Assembly: GCF_002095535.1 (NCBI RefSeq)
Contig: NZ_MLJI01000002.1
Location: 381,786 to 445,785 of the forward strand
Origin: Pantoea cypripedii
Lineage (GTDB): Bacteria > Pseudomonadota > Gammaproteobacteria > Enterobacterales > Enterobacteriaceae
Length of the DNA stretch: 64,000 nt
Direction of reading: 5' to 3'
Below, one piece after another: positions 15,823-25,459 of this stretch. A program made the position numbers and the translations under genes. A model generated the notes under the pieces. The model saw only the letters and a list, made by a program, of their open reading frames with translations. It was not told the DNA's origin and did no database searches. Each line of letters begins with the position of its first letter. The first letter of the stretch is position 1.

Positions 15823-18564
15823 TTAATACTGCTCAATGTCAAAGGAGACGCCCTGACGAGGGTTACCATTCATGGTGATAATGTTCAGCAATGCACGATC
15901 ACCTGACAGGGCCGAGAATTTTTGTCTCAGGTGGCGCCTTAGCGGGTCGCTAGCCGTCGTCAGCACCAGCCCAAGCCCCTTCTCCTGCATCGTCAGCATC
16001 CTGAAAATGTCCGTCATGGCTACCCGGTTCATATCATCCAAGTGGGCGACAGGCTCGTCAAGGAAGAAGGTACCGCCCAAGGTCCTTGCTCTGGCAAGAT
16101 ACAGGGATAGCGCAAGATCCTGCCGCTGCCCCTGACTGAAATAATCCTGCGTAATAAGTTCATCATCCGCTTTGTTACCTGTCAGCGCCCGCCATCTCAG
16201 CTTGCCGTCCTTTGCCACTTTCAGTCCGTCGTAAACTTCATTGGCATGCATTCGTGAAAACATCTCCGAAGCAGGATCGATGAGATTCTGAAGACTGAGG
16301 CTGGTCAGACGTTCGATTTCGGATGCGAGCTCATCACGGGCCAGCTCACCTTCCCGCTTTCTGCGTGCGTGTTCATCCAACCTGCGCTCAAGCGTCTCAA
16401 TGCTGGAGTGAAGCGATACCGTGCGGGCATTAGTTCTCTTCAGATCCACGGCCGTCTGAGCCTTTGCATAGAGCGTCTCTAAGTGATTCAGGCGGTTCTG
16501 CATGCCTGCATGCACCTCCTCACACTGGATCAGATTAGTTTTTGTCAGGTCTGCTGTGCTGACTTTCCGCCACTGAGTCTGGATGAACTGAAGGTCCGCA
16601 AGAACAGCAACAAGCTGCTGTTCTGCGGTCGTGATGTGTTGCAGTCTTTGAGAGACGTCTTCCCCGGTCTGCTTCAGCCCCATTTCGGATGCCTGCTGCG
16701 CCAGCCGAGCCGTCTGGAGGGCGATGTCAGTATCATCTTTCATCTCCGCCAGAGAAGACTGCACCAACTGGCACCTGTCGTAGACGGATAATTCGACGAC
16801 TGCGTCTGTACCCGTTTTCAGAAATGCTTCCGCGGTAAGTAGATTCTCCCTGAACGCCGCATAACGTGCTGACAGACCCAGGTGAGCGATAAACTGAGAT
16901 AACTTTTCGGGTGACGATGAGGTTATTCCGCTCTCCTCAAAAAAGACACTATTGCAATGCGCCCTGAATGCCTCACTGAGCCTGCGATCCGCCGCGGTAA
17001 TTGATGCTGAACAGGCTTCTGCATCACGCAACAAGCCTTCCTTTTCCTTTAACATCACTTCCATGCTCGCATAATCACTGCGCATTTGCTCAAGCTGTAA
17101 ATTCAGCGCCTGCGCCTCAGGGGAAAGCCTGTCGCTGGCAGTGCGTAACGCCGTTAATAAACGTTCATTTTTAATCCAGTCATGCGTGCAGAGCGGGCAA
17201 CAGCTCCCCTGTCCCCGACTGACAAGCTGCAATCCCAGTGCGTGCAGTTCAGCGGTCTGATCATCCAGCGCCCTGACCGAGGATGTCAATCGCTTCAGTT
17301 CATCCGCTGCCAGTTGTGTTTTAACACGTAATGCAACCACCTCATCCCGCGACACACGCCTGATGCGCGACTGCCATTCCTCACGGATTTGTCCGGAAAC
17401 ATAAACACTGCGCGCCACCTCTAGGTAGCGGCTCAGCTCTTCGTGATAGCCCTGCAATACGCCAGACGGAATACCCTTCTCAAAATAGTTTTCAAGCAGC
17501 TGCGTATCCGTGAAACGGAGATTTCCGCTGGTGCCCGTCTGCTGCATTATCTGAGCAAAATCCTGCGCTAGGGTGTCCTGCGCAGCTATCCATTTCATTC
17601 GCGTTTCAAGGTCCCGAACCTGACCGTCGTCGCGCTGTTTTTGCTCCCCAGCATGCTGATGCTTCTGGCTGGCATCCTGCCATGCAGTGCGATGCGCATG
17701 GATTCGGGTGCGTAGCTGCAGCTCCTCTCCGGAGGCATGCTCAAAGGCTTCCCATCGAGAGGACACCTCAAGACAGACGGCTCCGTAACCTTCCGTCTCA
17801 CGTCTGTATTTCGCAATATCCGTTTGTGCACGCTCAAGGAAAGTTTCATGATTTGAACTGTCCTGCCCGGAATCCAGGCTGACGGCAAGCTGCGAAATCA
17901 GCTCAGCCGCATCTGATGCAGGTTCATTTGCTTTTTCAGCCTCATCGACGGCGCGGAGCTCTTCGCGGAGACGGTCTAGCCGCTGTGTCAGCTGGCTGAC
18001 ACCGGGCAGATACTGGAGATAACTGTTGATGGACTGCTGTAGGGGTATGAGATGTCCGTACCCCAGAATGTTGGCAAAGACCTGTGAACGCTGATCGGCT
18101 TGCGATTCATCCACCAACAGGGATAAGGCATTAGAATAAAGCCACCGGCTATTGCGAAGCCAAGCCTGCTTTGTCAGGACCGCCTGGGGACGGTTCTTGC
18201 CCGCACCAATTTCCTCCGGAGAAAGCAGGCTAAGAAGAGACAGGGTGTTGCATTGAGTGATGACCTGTCCGTCGTACTTCTCCAGTCCCTTCAGCGTGCG
18301 CTTTAACCGGTACTGCTGACCGCTAATAATGCAGTCTGCGGCAACAAAGGTTTCTCCATCTCCCCACTTACAGGTAAGCGAACTTTCTGAAACGTCTGGT
18401 AATGTGCCCGTCAGTAACCATTCCACCGCCTGACAAAGCGTGCTTTTTCCCGTACCATTTGCGGCATAAATAACTGTCAGCCCCGTGTTAAGCGGAATGG
18501 TCACCTCTCCGGGTATGCCCCTAAACCGGCTGATCGTCACGTTTAATATCTGAAGATTATACAT
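15823..18564 (-). CDS. Rad50/SMC-like AAA ATPase of a three-gene defence-like operon
   Basis: A 913-residue ABC-type SMC ATPase. The N-terminal half-site has an RFRG motif (13-16) and a Walker A loop AANGTGKST (34-42). Two long coiled-coil arms follow, joined by a zinc-hook-like CCPLC near residue 460. The C-terminal half-site has the signature SQGQRQDLALSLYLARA and the Walker B FFLDEPVAHLDD. It probably senses or moves along DNA and drives the nuclease encoded upstream. ATG 18564 is chosen over the longer frame because ggag lies seven bases before it; it overlaps the stop of the preceding gene (ATGTATAA), so translation is coupled. RecF or Rad50 repair functions are less likely given the partners. 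Confidence 0.9.
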   Translation of the reverse strand: MYNLQILNVTISRFRGIPGEVTIPLNTGLTVIYAANGTGKSTLCQAVEWLLTGTLPDVSESSLTCKWGDGETFVAADCIISGQQYRLKRTLKGLEKYDGQVITQCNTLSLLSLLSPEEIGAGKNRPQAVLTKQAWLRNSRWLYSNALSLLVDESQADQRSQVFANILGYGHLIPLQQSINSYLQYLPGVSQLTQRLDRLREELRAVDEAEKANEPASDAAELISQLAVSLDSGQDSSNHETFLERAQTDIAKYRRETEGYGAVCLEVSSRWEAFEHASGEELQLRTRIHAHRTAWQDASQKHQHAGEQKQRDDGQVRDLETRMKWIAAQDTLAQDFAQIMQQTGTSGNLRFTDTQLLENYFEKGIPSGVLQGYHEELSRYLEVARSVYVSGQIREEWQSRIRRVSRDEVVALRVKTQLAADELKRLTSSVRALDDQTAELHALGLQLVSRGQGSCCPLCTHDWIKNERLLTALRTASDRLSPEAQALNLQLEQMRSDYASMEVMLKEKEGLLRDAEACSASITAADRRLSEAFRAHCNSVFFEESGITSSSPEKLSQFIAHLGLSARYAAFRENLLTAEAFLKTGTDAVVELSVYDRCQLVQSSLAEMKDDTDIALQTARLAQQASEMGLKQTGEDVSQRLQHITTAEQQLVAVLADLQFIQTQWRKVSTADLTKTNLIQCEEVHAGMQNRLNHLETLYAKAQTAVDLKRTNARTVSLHSSIETLERRLDEHARRKREGELARDELASEIERLTSLSLQNLIDPASEMFSRMHANEVYDGLKVAKDGKLRWRALTGNKADDELITQDYFSQGQRQDLALSLYLARARTLGGTFFLDEPVAHLDDMNRVAMTDIFRMLTMQEKGLGLVLTTASDPLRRHLRQKFSALSGDRALLNIITMNGNPRQGVSFDIEQY

Positions 18565-19102
18565 CGCCGCTCTCCCACTTACTTCCATGGTTCAGGGCGA
18601 TAGCACGCGGGGAATTTCCCGACTCAAATTCAGCCAGAAGCGCTTGCGTGCTGCCTGTGACCCTCAGGTCTCCGGCAGCGATCTCCCGCTGCTCCAGCGG
18701 TGCAAGCCCCAGCATTGTGACGCGACCGGTGCGTTTCCACTCCCCATTTTCCATCCACACGAAATGCTTTCTGACCAGACGGGTATTCTGCTCAACTTTT
18801 GTAATCAGGCCATCAGGTACACCGTGAACTGACGGCATCGCATATATTACGCTTGCATCGATGACCCTACCCGTGCCTTCACGAACCCGGGCCATCGCGT
18901 CCGCAATCTTCTCGCTGACGATCAATTCTCTTTCCATCTGCTCAGGCTTCGCGTTTAAAGGCCACAGCAGCATGCAGGCATATTCGGATTCCCAGTAAAG
19001 ACTGCCTTCAGACATACCCGCAAGGTATTCCACCGGCAATGTTTTCCTGAAGAATCCGGCAAAGGTCGCTTTTGCTTCAAATTCAGCAATCAGACTATCC
19101 AT
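18557..19102 (-). CDS. Middle component of the three-gene ATPase operon
   Basis: The 181-residue protein has no motif that I can assign with certainty. It is acidic with predicted mixed alpha/beta structure, and contains a notable NTRLVRKHFVW segment in its centre. Its size and its place between a nuclease-effector gene and an SMC-like ATPase match the middle components (MC) of ABC-three-component systems. It overlaps both neighbours by eight bases (ATGGATAG upstream, ATGTATAA downstream), so the three products are probably made in fixed ratio. Role as an ATPase partner or adaptor is inference. Confidence 0.75.
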   Translation of the reverse strand: MDSLIAEFEAKATFAGFFRKTLPVEYLAGMSEGSLYWESEYACMLLWPLNAKPEQMERELIVSEKIADAMARVREGTGRVIDASVIYAMPSVHGVPDGLITKVEQNTRLVRKHFVWMENGEWKRTGRVTMLGLAPLEQREIAAGDLRVTGSTQALLAEFESGNSPRAIALNHGSKWESGDV

Positions 19103-21484
19103 TTTTTACCGTCCATAAACTACTCAGATAGCGCTCAAGCTCAGCCGGATCGTCATTTCGCGTCCGGCTGAGCAGAGGATTAAGGGGGAAAAGCCAGGCT
19201 CTGCGCGTTGAACGTGGCGCAGCGAAAGAATCAGCCTCCGCCGCTGGTTCAGCAATATTGGCGCGAGTCAGATCCTGTCGGATTGAACGACCGTGTGAAG
19301 GCAGGTCCTCTTCCACATCAGCAAACACGCTCAGATCGCAATGCTCCCCCCCATCCTGTATCCACCGGGTCAGTATTGCGTCAACCTGTGTGTCACTCAT
19401 TTCATCAGGTAACCATCCCATCACGGACTCAGGTGTCCCCACACCGTTCCATAAAAGATGACCCGTCACGGCTTGATTACCATTCCAGCTGACGCTGGGG
19501 TGCATTGAAAGGTAGCTTAGCGCTCTGATCACTTTACGCATGCCTCGGCGCTGTTGAAGGAATGTGTTCACCTGCGGATAGACATAAGACCTGGGCCCGC
19601 TCAGTGCATAATGAACAAAATAGCCGGCATATGGGGGTTTACATGTCACGAGCGCGTGCCGAAATGCATTCACCCCCTCCTGTATAAGGCATTGCGGGGG
19701 GTCAGTGAAGGGATCCAGCAGCACCCGCTGAAGCTCAAGCTGTATACCATCACCTACCTCGTAAAAACACCCATTGAGCCATTGCCACATGTAACAGGAT
19801 GTCGCGGTAAATTCATCGTTCTCCGAATATAGCCGGAGGCAGAACATCGCACAGGTCACGCCCTTATCCCGGATTAACAGGGCAGGTATCGGCCCTTTGT
19901 CGGCGTGCAAAAGATCATTACCTGCACTGGCTGGGTAAATGCCTGAGGCATAACGTATGCCGTCCGTAATCTCCACCTGTGACTGATGGCAGAAAATGAC
20001 CCCTAGAAAACGCTTCTGACGCAGGTTCTCAAAACGGCGGATTTGTGCGTTAAAACACTCCTGCGTCAGTGCACAGGATGAAGAGACCAGAAGAACGTTG
20101 GGCCGTCGGCGGCCGTCATCAGCAATACTCAGGGAGAGACGGTCATCCAGTACTGTGCAGGAAGAACCGGCAGGGGTGTAATAATCAGTGTTCAGAACGG
20201 GCCAGAGATTGACGTCATTAAACGCAAGGCGAAGCGCGCGCCCTGCATAGCTCAGCGAGTCATCGCAGTCGCAGGTTTCCAGTAAAATAAATCGGTGAAT
20301 ATCGCCCGCGCCGGACTTTGCCCAGCACCAGCCCGCCTGATATTGAGCCCTTTCTGGAAAAAGCCCTACGCTATCAGCACAAAGCCACCCGTCGTTTTTC
20401 CAGGTGTTTAGCACGGCGCCGGACACGATACCGCAGCCGGCCTGTAAAATAACGGTGCCCTGAAAGTCACTGATAAGCGTGTCAATGGAGCACAGATCAG
20501 CAGGGTCAAACGCATTCGCGGGGCAGACCAGCATGACCGGATAATTTCCGGCCACCTCAGGCATTTTCTCTTTGAGGAAATCACCCAGCATACGCACAGA
20601 TATCTTTTCGCCCGCCGGAAAAATAAAAGCGTTTAGACGCCCTGCAGATAACAGGTTTTCATTTCCGTAATGGGTATAAACGTTTTCCGCATGCTTGGCG
20701 CGTACATCCGCCGCGATAGCACCCTCCGGATAAACCTCACGGAAAAAATCCAGAACGCTCTTTTAGAGAAAAAAACCACTTCACGGCGAAAGTAGATGCC
20801 CATGAGGTTGTCGGACGCACGCACAAGTGGCGAGAGCGATTCACGGGTGTAAAGCTTAATATTCAGCCGCTCAAACTGCAGATGCACCATGTCATATAAT
20901 GCCTGACCGGTTTTTTCCTTAAGCAGCTGGGAATTGCTGAGTAACGCATATTTGTTCCTGACGGCAACTAGTGCTTTAAGGTAATCCGTTTTCCGATTGA
21001 TGAAATCGTCCAGCGCAGTAGTGTTTCGCTGGAAATATTGCAGTGTTTCACCGTTGACATTATCAGAAACCACCAGAATATAGCGAAACGGCAGACCGTC
21101 AGGAGGAAGCAAATCTTTTATTAGCAGACTGCGCAGACAGATTTTTATCCACTCATCGCGTACTTCAGGCATGGTAAACGCTTTTGAACTGTAGCGTTTG
21201 CACTGCACGATTCCCGCGATCACACGGTCTTTCATTAGCTGTACGTCGATGCCGTGATCAGAGCCATCATTAATCCGAAAGGCCGTATCATACCAGTCCC
21301 AGGTCGCCTCACCTTTTTTCTCATCAAACAAATCCCGGATGATTAATTCGAATGCTCTGGGGTCAAGATTGCCAAAAGGCAACTGTCCGCAGTCATTAGC
21401 ATAAATCTCCAGGGCGTTCTCGTGAGCCAGTGCCCTCTCCTGATCATCGTCTTTATCGCTGTAAATATGAATACTGGCGTCCAT
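19095..21484 (-). pseudogene. Mrr-type nuclease fused to large C-terminal region, one frameshift
   Basis: Two frames, 20633-21484 and 19095-20597, belong to one gene. In the second frame the sequence reads coherently upstream of its apparent start (VLDFFREVYPEGA, HAENVYTHYGNENLLSAGRLN), and adding one base in the AAAA run at about 20762-20765 gives an uninterrupted 796-residue protein. The N-terminus has a restriction-endonuclease fold: Glu46, Asp80 in HGID and Gln94-x-Lys96 in QCKRY, as in Mrr. The rest (about 600 residues) has no motif I recognise, and would be the segment that docks on the ATPase or middle protein. The ATG at 21484 has gaggg upstream. Whether the frameshift is real decides if the system is alive. 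Confidence 0.75.
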
Positions 21485-22352
21485 TCACCATCCCTCAAAC
21501 AACGTCGTTACTATTTTCTAGCATTTTAAGATACTTTACTCCTAGTTAAGCCGGGCACAAAGCCTGAAAAACTAACAATTCATCGCGATCATTCATGGGG
21601 TATTGACCGCACACCACAGTTTAATTCCTGCCAGTGCCATCCCGAGGGATGGGGTCCGGACGCAAAAAAACACTCGCCGCGCCTGCTGAATCAGTGGAGA
21701 AGGCGTGATTAAACATCATTTTAAGGAATTTCAGGTGTATGGTAGCTGCTCAATCTAAAATGCCCTCTTCAATCATGCCGCCCAGCCTGTGAGCCAGTAT
21801 TCACATCGGATAGTGCTATGTTAAATCAATACTTTGGAACGCTTTTGGGTCAAACCTTTGAGGGGCCGGGCGCCGTGACTCACCTGTCACCCTCTCCGTC
21901 CGGGCAAATAAGGCCGTCGAAATCGATTCACGATTCCAGCTCACAAGTAAATAAGTCAACAGAATCCGTTAATCCGTTATTCGTTACTTCCAGCTCTTTT
22001 ATCAGTAAAGCGTTGGTTTAAATTCAAGGGCTGAAAACGTATATAGTCATAACGTATTGAATCGTAATTGCCAACACTTATTAATCGCAAATGGCAACAC
22101 TCAAGCAATAAATGATGGCCGGAGGGTGCGCAATGTTGAATGAATAATATCAGCAACTATTAATATCAGATAAATTTAATTTCGACGGCATTCTTAATCT
22201 TTATTATATTTAAAATAAGCGCACCGTGAGATGGATTAACACCACTTTTTATATGAATCAAAATATACTTGTTATTTTCCTGCTCAAACAGATTACCTTT
22301 AATTAGTTTGTCCCTTGCTCTTCAACACCTTCAAGTGTGGATCAGTGATTAC
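21485..22352. other. Intergenic region between the ATPase operon and the lox-like site
   Basis: About 870 bases with no convincing gene. A 67-residue plus-strand frame at 21818 has low-complexity Ser-rich sequence and is not accepted. The promoter for the minus-strand operon should lie at 21490-21560, but no clear -35/-10 pair was found. The part after 22020 becomes AT-rich towards the recombination site. Confidence 0.45.
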
Positions 22353-22394
22353 GATCCTAACTTCATATAATAGGATTTATATGAAGTTAGGATC
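22353..22394. other. loxP-like recombination site
   Basis: Two perfect 17-base inverted arms (gatcctaacttcatata and its complement) flank an 8-base asymmetric spacer (ataggatt). The inner 13 bases of each arm, ctaacttcatata, match the 13-base loxP arm at 11 positions, and the 13-8-13 geometry is the same. The gene for a Cre-like recombinase starts 174 bases away. This is the probable crossover site for plasmid dimer resolution. Confidence 0.85.
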
Positions 22395-22568
22395 CTCAGG
22401 AGGATCCGGGTATGATGACGTGGGTGGCGGGATTATCATGACCTGGTACTGATACCACTGCTCACAAATAAGGCAGCGCTACGTAAAATCTGCAGGGGTC
22501 TTCCCAGCAAAGGAAGCCAGAATTTACGTAGCGACGCCATCAGCTGGATCGCACATAAAACGGACAAT

Positions 22569-23597
22569 ATGACAGACATAACCTCCACTTTGGCCTTGTT
22601 ACCTGTAGAGGACGGCGACATTGCCGATCGGTTACGCGAATTTGTCCGGGACAGAGAGGCTTTTTCATCCAATACCTGGAATCAGCTGCTGAGCGTGATG
22701 CGGATCTGCAGCCGCTGGGCCGCTGAACATGGGCGCTGCTTTCTGCCTATGTCACCCGCCGACCTGCGCGATTACCTTCATCATCTGCAATCGATCGGCC
22801 GTGCCTCTTCCACCATTGGCACGCACGCGGCGCTGATATCTATGTTACACCGTAACGCTGGACTTGTGCCCCCGGGAACCTCCCCGCTGATTTTCCGTGC
22901 CGTTAAGAAAATCAACCGCACGGCGGTCATCTCCGGTGAACGTGCGGGACAGGCTATTCCCTTCCGCATCGGCGACCTGCTGACCCTTGACCGGAAATGG
23001 ACTGGATCCTCCCGCCTGATGCAGGTCCGTGACCTGGCCTTTCTTCATGTGGCCTATGCGACGCTGCTGCGCCTCAGTGAGCTTGGCCGGTTGCGTGTTC
23101 GGGACGTCGCGCGTGCTGCCGACGGGCGTATTCTTCTTGACGTGGCCTGGACCAAAACCATCGTAATGACCGGCGGTTTAATCAAGGCTCTGGGAGAGCT
23201 GTCTTCTCAGCGGCTGACTGAATGGCTGACCATATCGGGGCTGATATCCGAGCCGGATGCTTTCATCTTCGGACCGGTACACCGTTCCAATAAGGCAACC
23301 GTCATTACGGCTGAGCCGCTTTCAACGCGGGCACTGGAAGATATTTTTATCCGGGCCTGGCGTGAGGCCGGCCCGGAGCATGGTGCCCGGCCGAACAAAA
23401 ACCGCTACCGCGGATGGACCGGACACAGCACCCGAGTGGGTGCTGCAGTGGACATGGCGGCGAAAAAGTACAGTACAGCGCAGATTATGCAGGAAGGTAC
23501 GTGGAAAAAACCGGAAACGGTGATGCGCTATATCCGGCACGTCGATGCTCACAGCGGTGCGATGGTTGATTTCATGGATTCATATTCAGTTGCGTGA
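22569..23597 (+). CDS. Cre-like tyrosine recombinase
   Basis: The 342-residue protein is about the length of phage P1 Cre (343) and aligns with it by eye through the catalytic domain. The active-site set is complete: Arg168 (TLLRLSELGRL), Lys196 (TKTIVMTGG), His286 and Arg289 (GHSTRVGAA), Trp312 (TWKKPE) and nucleophile Tyr321 (RYIRHVD). The N-terminal core-binding domain spans about residues 15-125. It should resolve plasmid multimers at the nearby loxP-like site, keeping segregation stable. Characterised relatives include Cre, Dre, Vika and the Panto recombinase from Pantoea. Confidence 0.93.
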   Translation: MTDITSTLALLPVEDGDIADRLREFVRDREAFSSNTWNQLLSVMRICSRWAAEHGRCFLPMSPADLRDYLHHLQSIGRASSTIGTHAALISMLHRNAGLVPPGTSPLIFRAVKKINRTAVISGERAGQAIPFRIGDLLTLDRKWTGSSRLMQVRDLAFLHVAYATLLRLSELGRLRVRDVARAADGRILLDVAWTKTIVMTGGLIKALGELSSQRLTEWLTISGLISEPDAFIFGPVHRSNKATVITAEPLSTRALEDIFIRAWREAGPEHGARPNKNRYRGWTGHSTRVGAAVDMAAKKYSTAQIMQEGTWKKPETVMRYIRHVDAHSGAMVDFMDSYSVA

Positions 23598-23685
23598 ATA
23601 CGGGGAATAAGCTGCTTCTGCCCGGATGCAGGTGATCCAGACTCACTGTGATACCATAGAGTTTCCAGTCTGGATGGATCTGATT

Positions 23686-24621
23686 ATGAAAAAGCCGACA
23701 CCTGTACCGCATGACGCGGCCTTTAAGGCGTTCCTGACGCAACCTGACACAGCCAGAGATTTTATCGATTTACATCTGCCTGCTGAGCTGCGCGCAATTT
23801 GCGATCTGAGCACGCTTAAACTTGAGTCTGGCAGTTTTGTTGAGGAAAACCTCCGCGCTTACTATAGCGACGTACTCTACAGTCTGAAAACGACCGCAGG
23901 CGATGGCTACATACAGGTACTCATTGAACACCAGTCCACACCTGATAAGCACATGGCATTCCGTCTGATGCGATATGCGGTGGCTGCTATGCAGCGTCAT
24001 CTTGATGCTGGCCATAAAAAGCTGCCGCTTGTTATTCCGGTACTGTTCTATACCGGTAAGCGCAGCCCGTATCCGTTTTCTACCGACTGGCTGCAGGAGT
24101 TTGACGATCCGGAGCTTGCAGGGCGTCTCTACGGGAGTTCGTTCCCTCTGGTAGATGTCACTGTAATCCCTGATGATGACATCATGAACCACCGAAGCAT
24201 GGCAGCGCTTACCCTGTTGCAGAAGCACATTCATCGGCGTGATCTGGCCGACCTGCTGGACAGGCTGGCGGTCACTTTACTGACCGGCCATCTGACGGGA
24301 CAGCAGCTGATTTCGCTGATAAACTACCTGGTACAGGCGGGAGAGACTGATGACGCCGAAACCTTCATACGTAATCTGGCGCAGAGAGTGCCACAGCATG
24401 AGGATGAACTGATGACAATTGCACAGCAGCTTGAACAGAAGGGTATTGAGAAAGGCCGCCAGGAAGGTATGCAAATGGGTGAAGAAAAAGGGAGGCTGGA
24501 AGGCAAATTAGAAGGTAAATTGGAAGTGGCCAGCAAGTTAATCAAAACCGGTATGTCTCTTCAGTCAGTAAAGGAAATTACCGGACTGTCAGATGAAGAC
24601 CTGGCTCAGATCCGTCACTGA
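23686..24621 (+). CDS. Rpn-family recombination-promoting nuclease / putative transposase
   Basis: A 311-residue PD-(D/E)xK protein of the PF04754 group. The N-terminal motif PHDAAFKAFL is followed by the nuclease core, with SDVLYSLKT and IQVLIEHQSTPDKHMAFRLMRY near residues 60-95, in which Asp, Glu and Gln supply the catalytic DxEHQ-type signature. The C-terminal tail is a charged repeat (GRQEGMQMGEEKGRLEGKLEGKLE). Rpn proteins cut DNA and raise RecA-independent recombination; some are linked to phage defence. The ATG at 23686 is preferred because family members start MKK.P.PHD; the longer frame would add 20 unlikely residues. Confidence 0.9.
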   Translation: MKKPTPVPHDAAFKAFLTQPDTARDFIDLHLPAELRAICDLSTLKLESGSFVEENLRAYYSDVLYSLKTTAGDGYIQVLIEHQSTPDKHMAFRLMRYAVAAMQRHLDAGHKKLPLVIPVLFYTGKRSPYPFSTDWLQEFDDPELAGRLYGSSFPLVDVTVIPDDDIMNHRSMAALTLLQKHIHRRDLADLLDRLAVTLLTGHLTGQQLISLINYLVQAGETDDAETFIRNLAQRVPQHEDELMTIAQQLEQKGIEKGRQEGMQMGEEKGRLEGKLEGKLEVASKLIKTGMSLQSVKEITGLSDEDLAQIRH

Positions 24622-24999
24622 TGTTGTGACGGCTTAGCTGGTGTATAGAACACAGCGTGAGAGCAAACTTGCTGCTATTACTGAGCATCAGTTATGCAAT
24701 CTCAGGCCTCACTGAACATGCTCGTCTACATTTTAAATCTTAAAATTTCCCCCTCTTCCGTATCTCGTTGGTCAGACTCATGCCTCTTTGAACCGTAAGC
24801 GAATCGTTACGCCATTAAAGCGTACATCAATGTTTATGCTCATAAAATGAACCAATAATCATAATGTTAGGATGGGACAGCCTTTCCCTACGTTAAAAAC
24901 AGCCATTTCCGGCCACTGCTGGAAACTAAATTCCCTTCTCTGACAATCTCTTCCTGAAAAGTAGCGTAACCAGACTTGATCGATCCCCTGATTTAATAT
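24622..24999. other. Intergenic region upstream of the SOS operon
   Basis: No supported gene in about 380 bases. Two tiny overlapping minus-strand frames at about 24755-24845 are too short to accept. Confidence 0.4.
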
Positions 25000-25019
25000 T
25001 ACTGTTTATATATACAGTA
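25000..25019 (+). promoter_or_regulatory. LexA (SOS) box
   Basis: A 20-base near-perfect LexA operator, ta-CTGT-N8-ACAG-ta with an all-A/T centre, lies 18 bases before the umuD ATG. It differs from the consensus core at one position only, so binding should be tight and the operon induced late in the SOS response. Confidence 0.95.
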
Positions 25020-25037
25020 TGTAATGAGATTGCCACC

Positions 25038-25457
25038 ATGAAGATGTACCGACCTGCAGAAATCCGCGCTGTTTTGGCCCTACCCTTTTTCATTGAGCGC
25101 GTTCCCTGTGGCTTTCCGTCACCGGCGCAGGACTATGTTGAGCAGCAACTCGACCTGAACGATTTACTCGTTCAGCGGCCCAGCGCGACTTATTTCATTA
25201 AGGTCAGTGGTGATTCGATGATTGACGGCGGGATCAGTGATGGTGACATGCTGGTGGTCGACAGCTCTGTCAAAGCTGAACATGGGGCGATAGTTGTTGC
25301 CGCTGTTGAAGGTGAGTTCACCGTCAAACGTCTGCAACTGCGTCCCACCGTTCAGCTGGTTCCGATGAACAGCGCCTATACACCCATTATCATAGGCGAC
25401 GAAGATCAGCTCGATGTCTTTGGTGTGGTGATGTACGTAATCAAGTCGACACACTGA
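25038..25457 (+). CDS. umuD: UmuD-like subunit of DNA polymerase V
   Basis: A 139-residue protein, the same length as E. coli UmuD. The RecA-stimulated self-cleavage site is Cys24-Gly25 (VPCGF), and the Ser60/Lys97 dyad is in the usual places (SGDSMID and FTVKR). Cleaved UmuD' pairs with UmuC to form the translesion polymerase. It sits behind a strong LexA box and ends two bases before umuC, so both are cotranscribed. A plasmid mucA/impA-type homologue is another name for the same function. Confidence 0.95.
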   Translation: MKMYRPAEIRAVLALPFFIERVPCGFPSPAQDYVEQQLDLNDLLVQRPSATYFIKVSGDSMIDGGISDGDMLVVDSSVKAEHGAIVVAAVEGEFTVKRLQLRPTVQLVPMNSAYTPIIIGDEDQLDVFGVVMYVIKSTH

Positions 25458-25459
25458 AC

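Noticed and set aside
21818..22021. 67-codon plus-strand frame
   Set aside because: Ser/Pro-rich low-complexity sequence, no ribosome-binding site and no family pattern.
24755..24845. Two tiny overlapping minus-strand frames (21 and 13 codons)
   Set aside because: An ATGA junction is attractive, but the products are too short and featureless to support.
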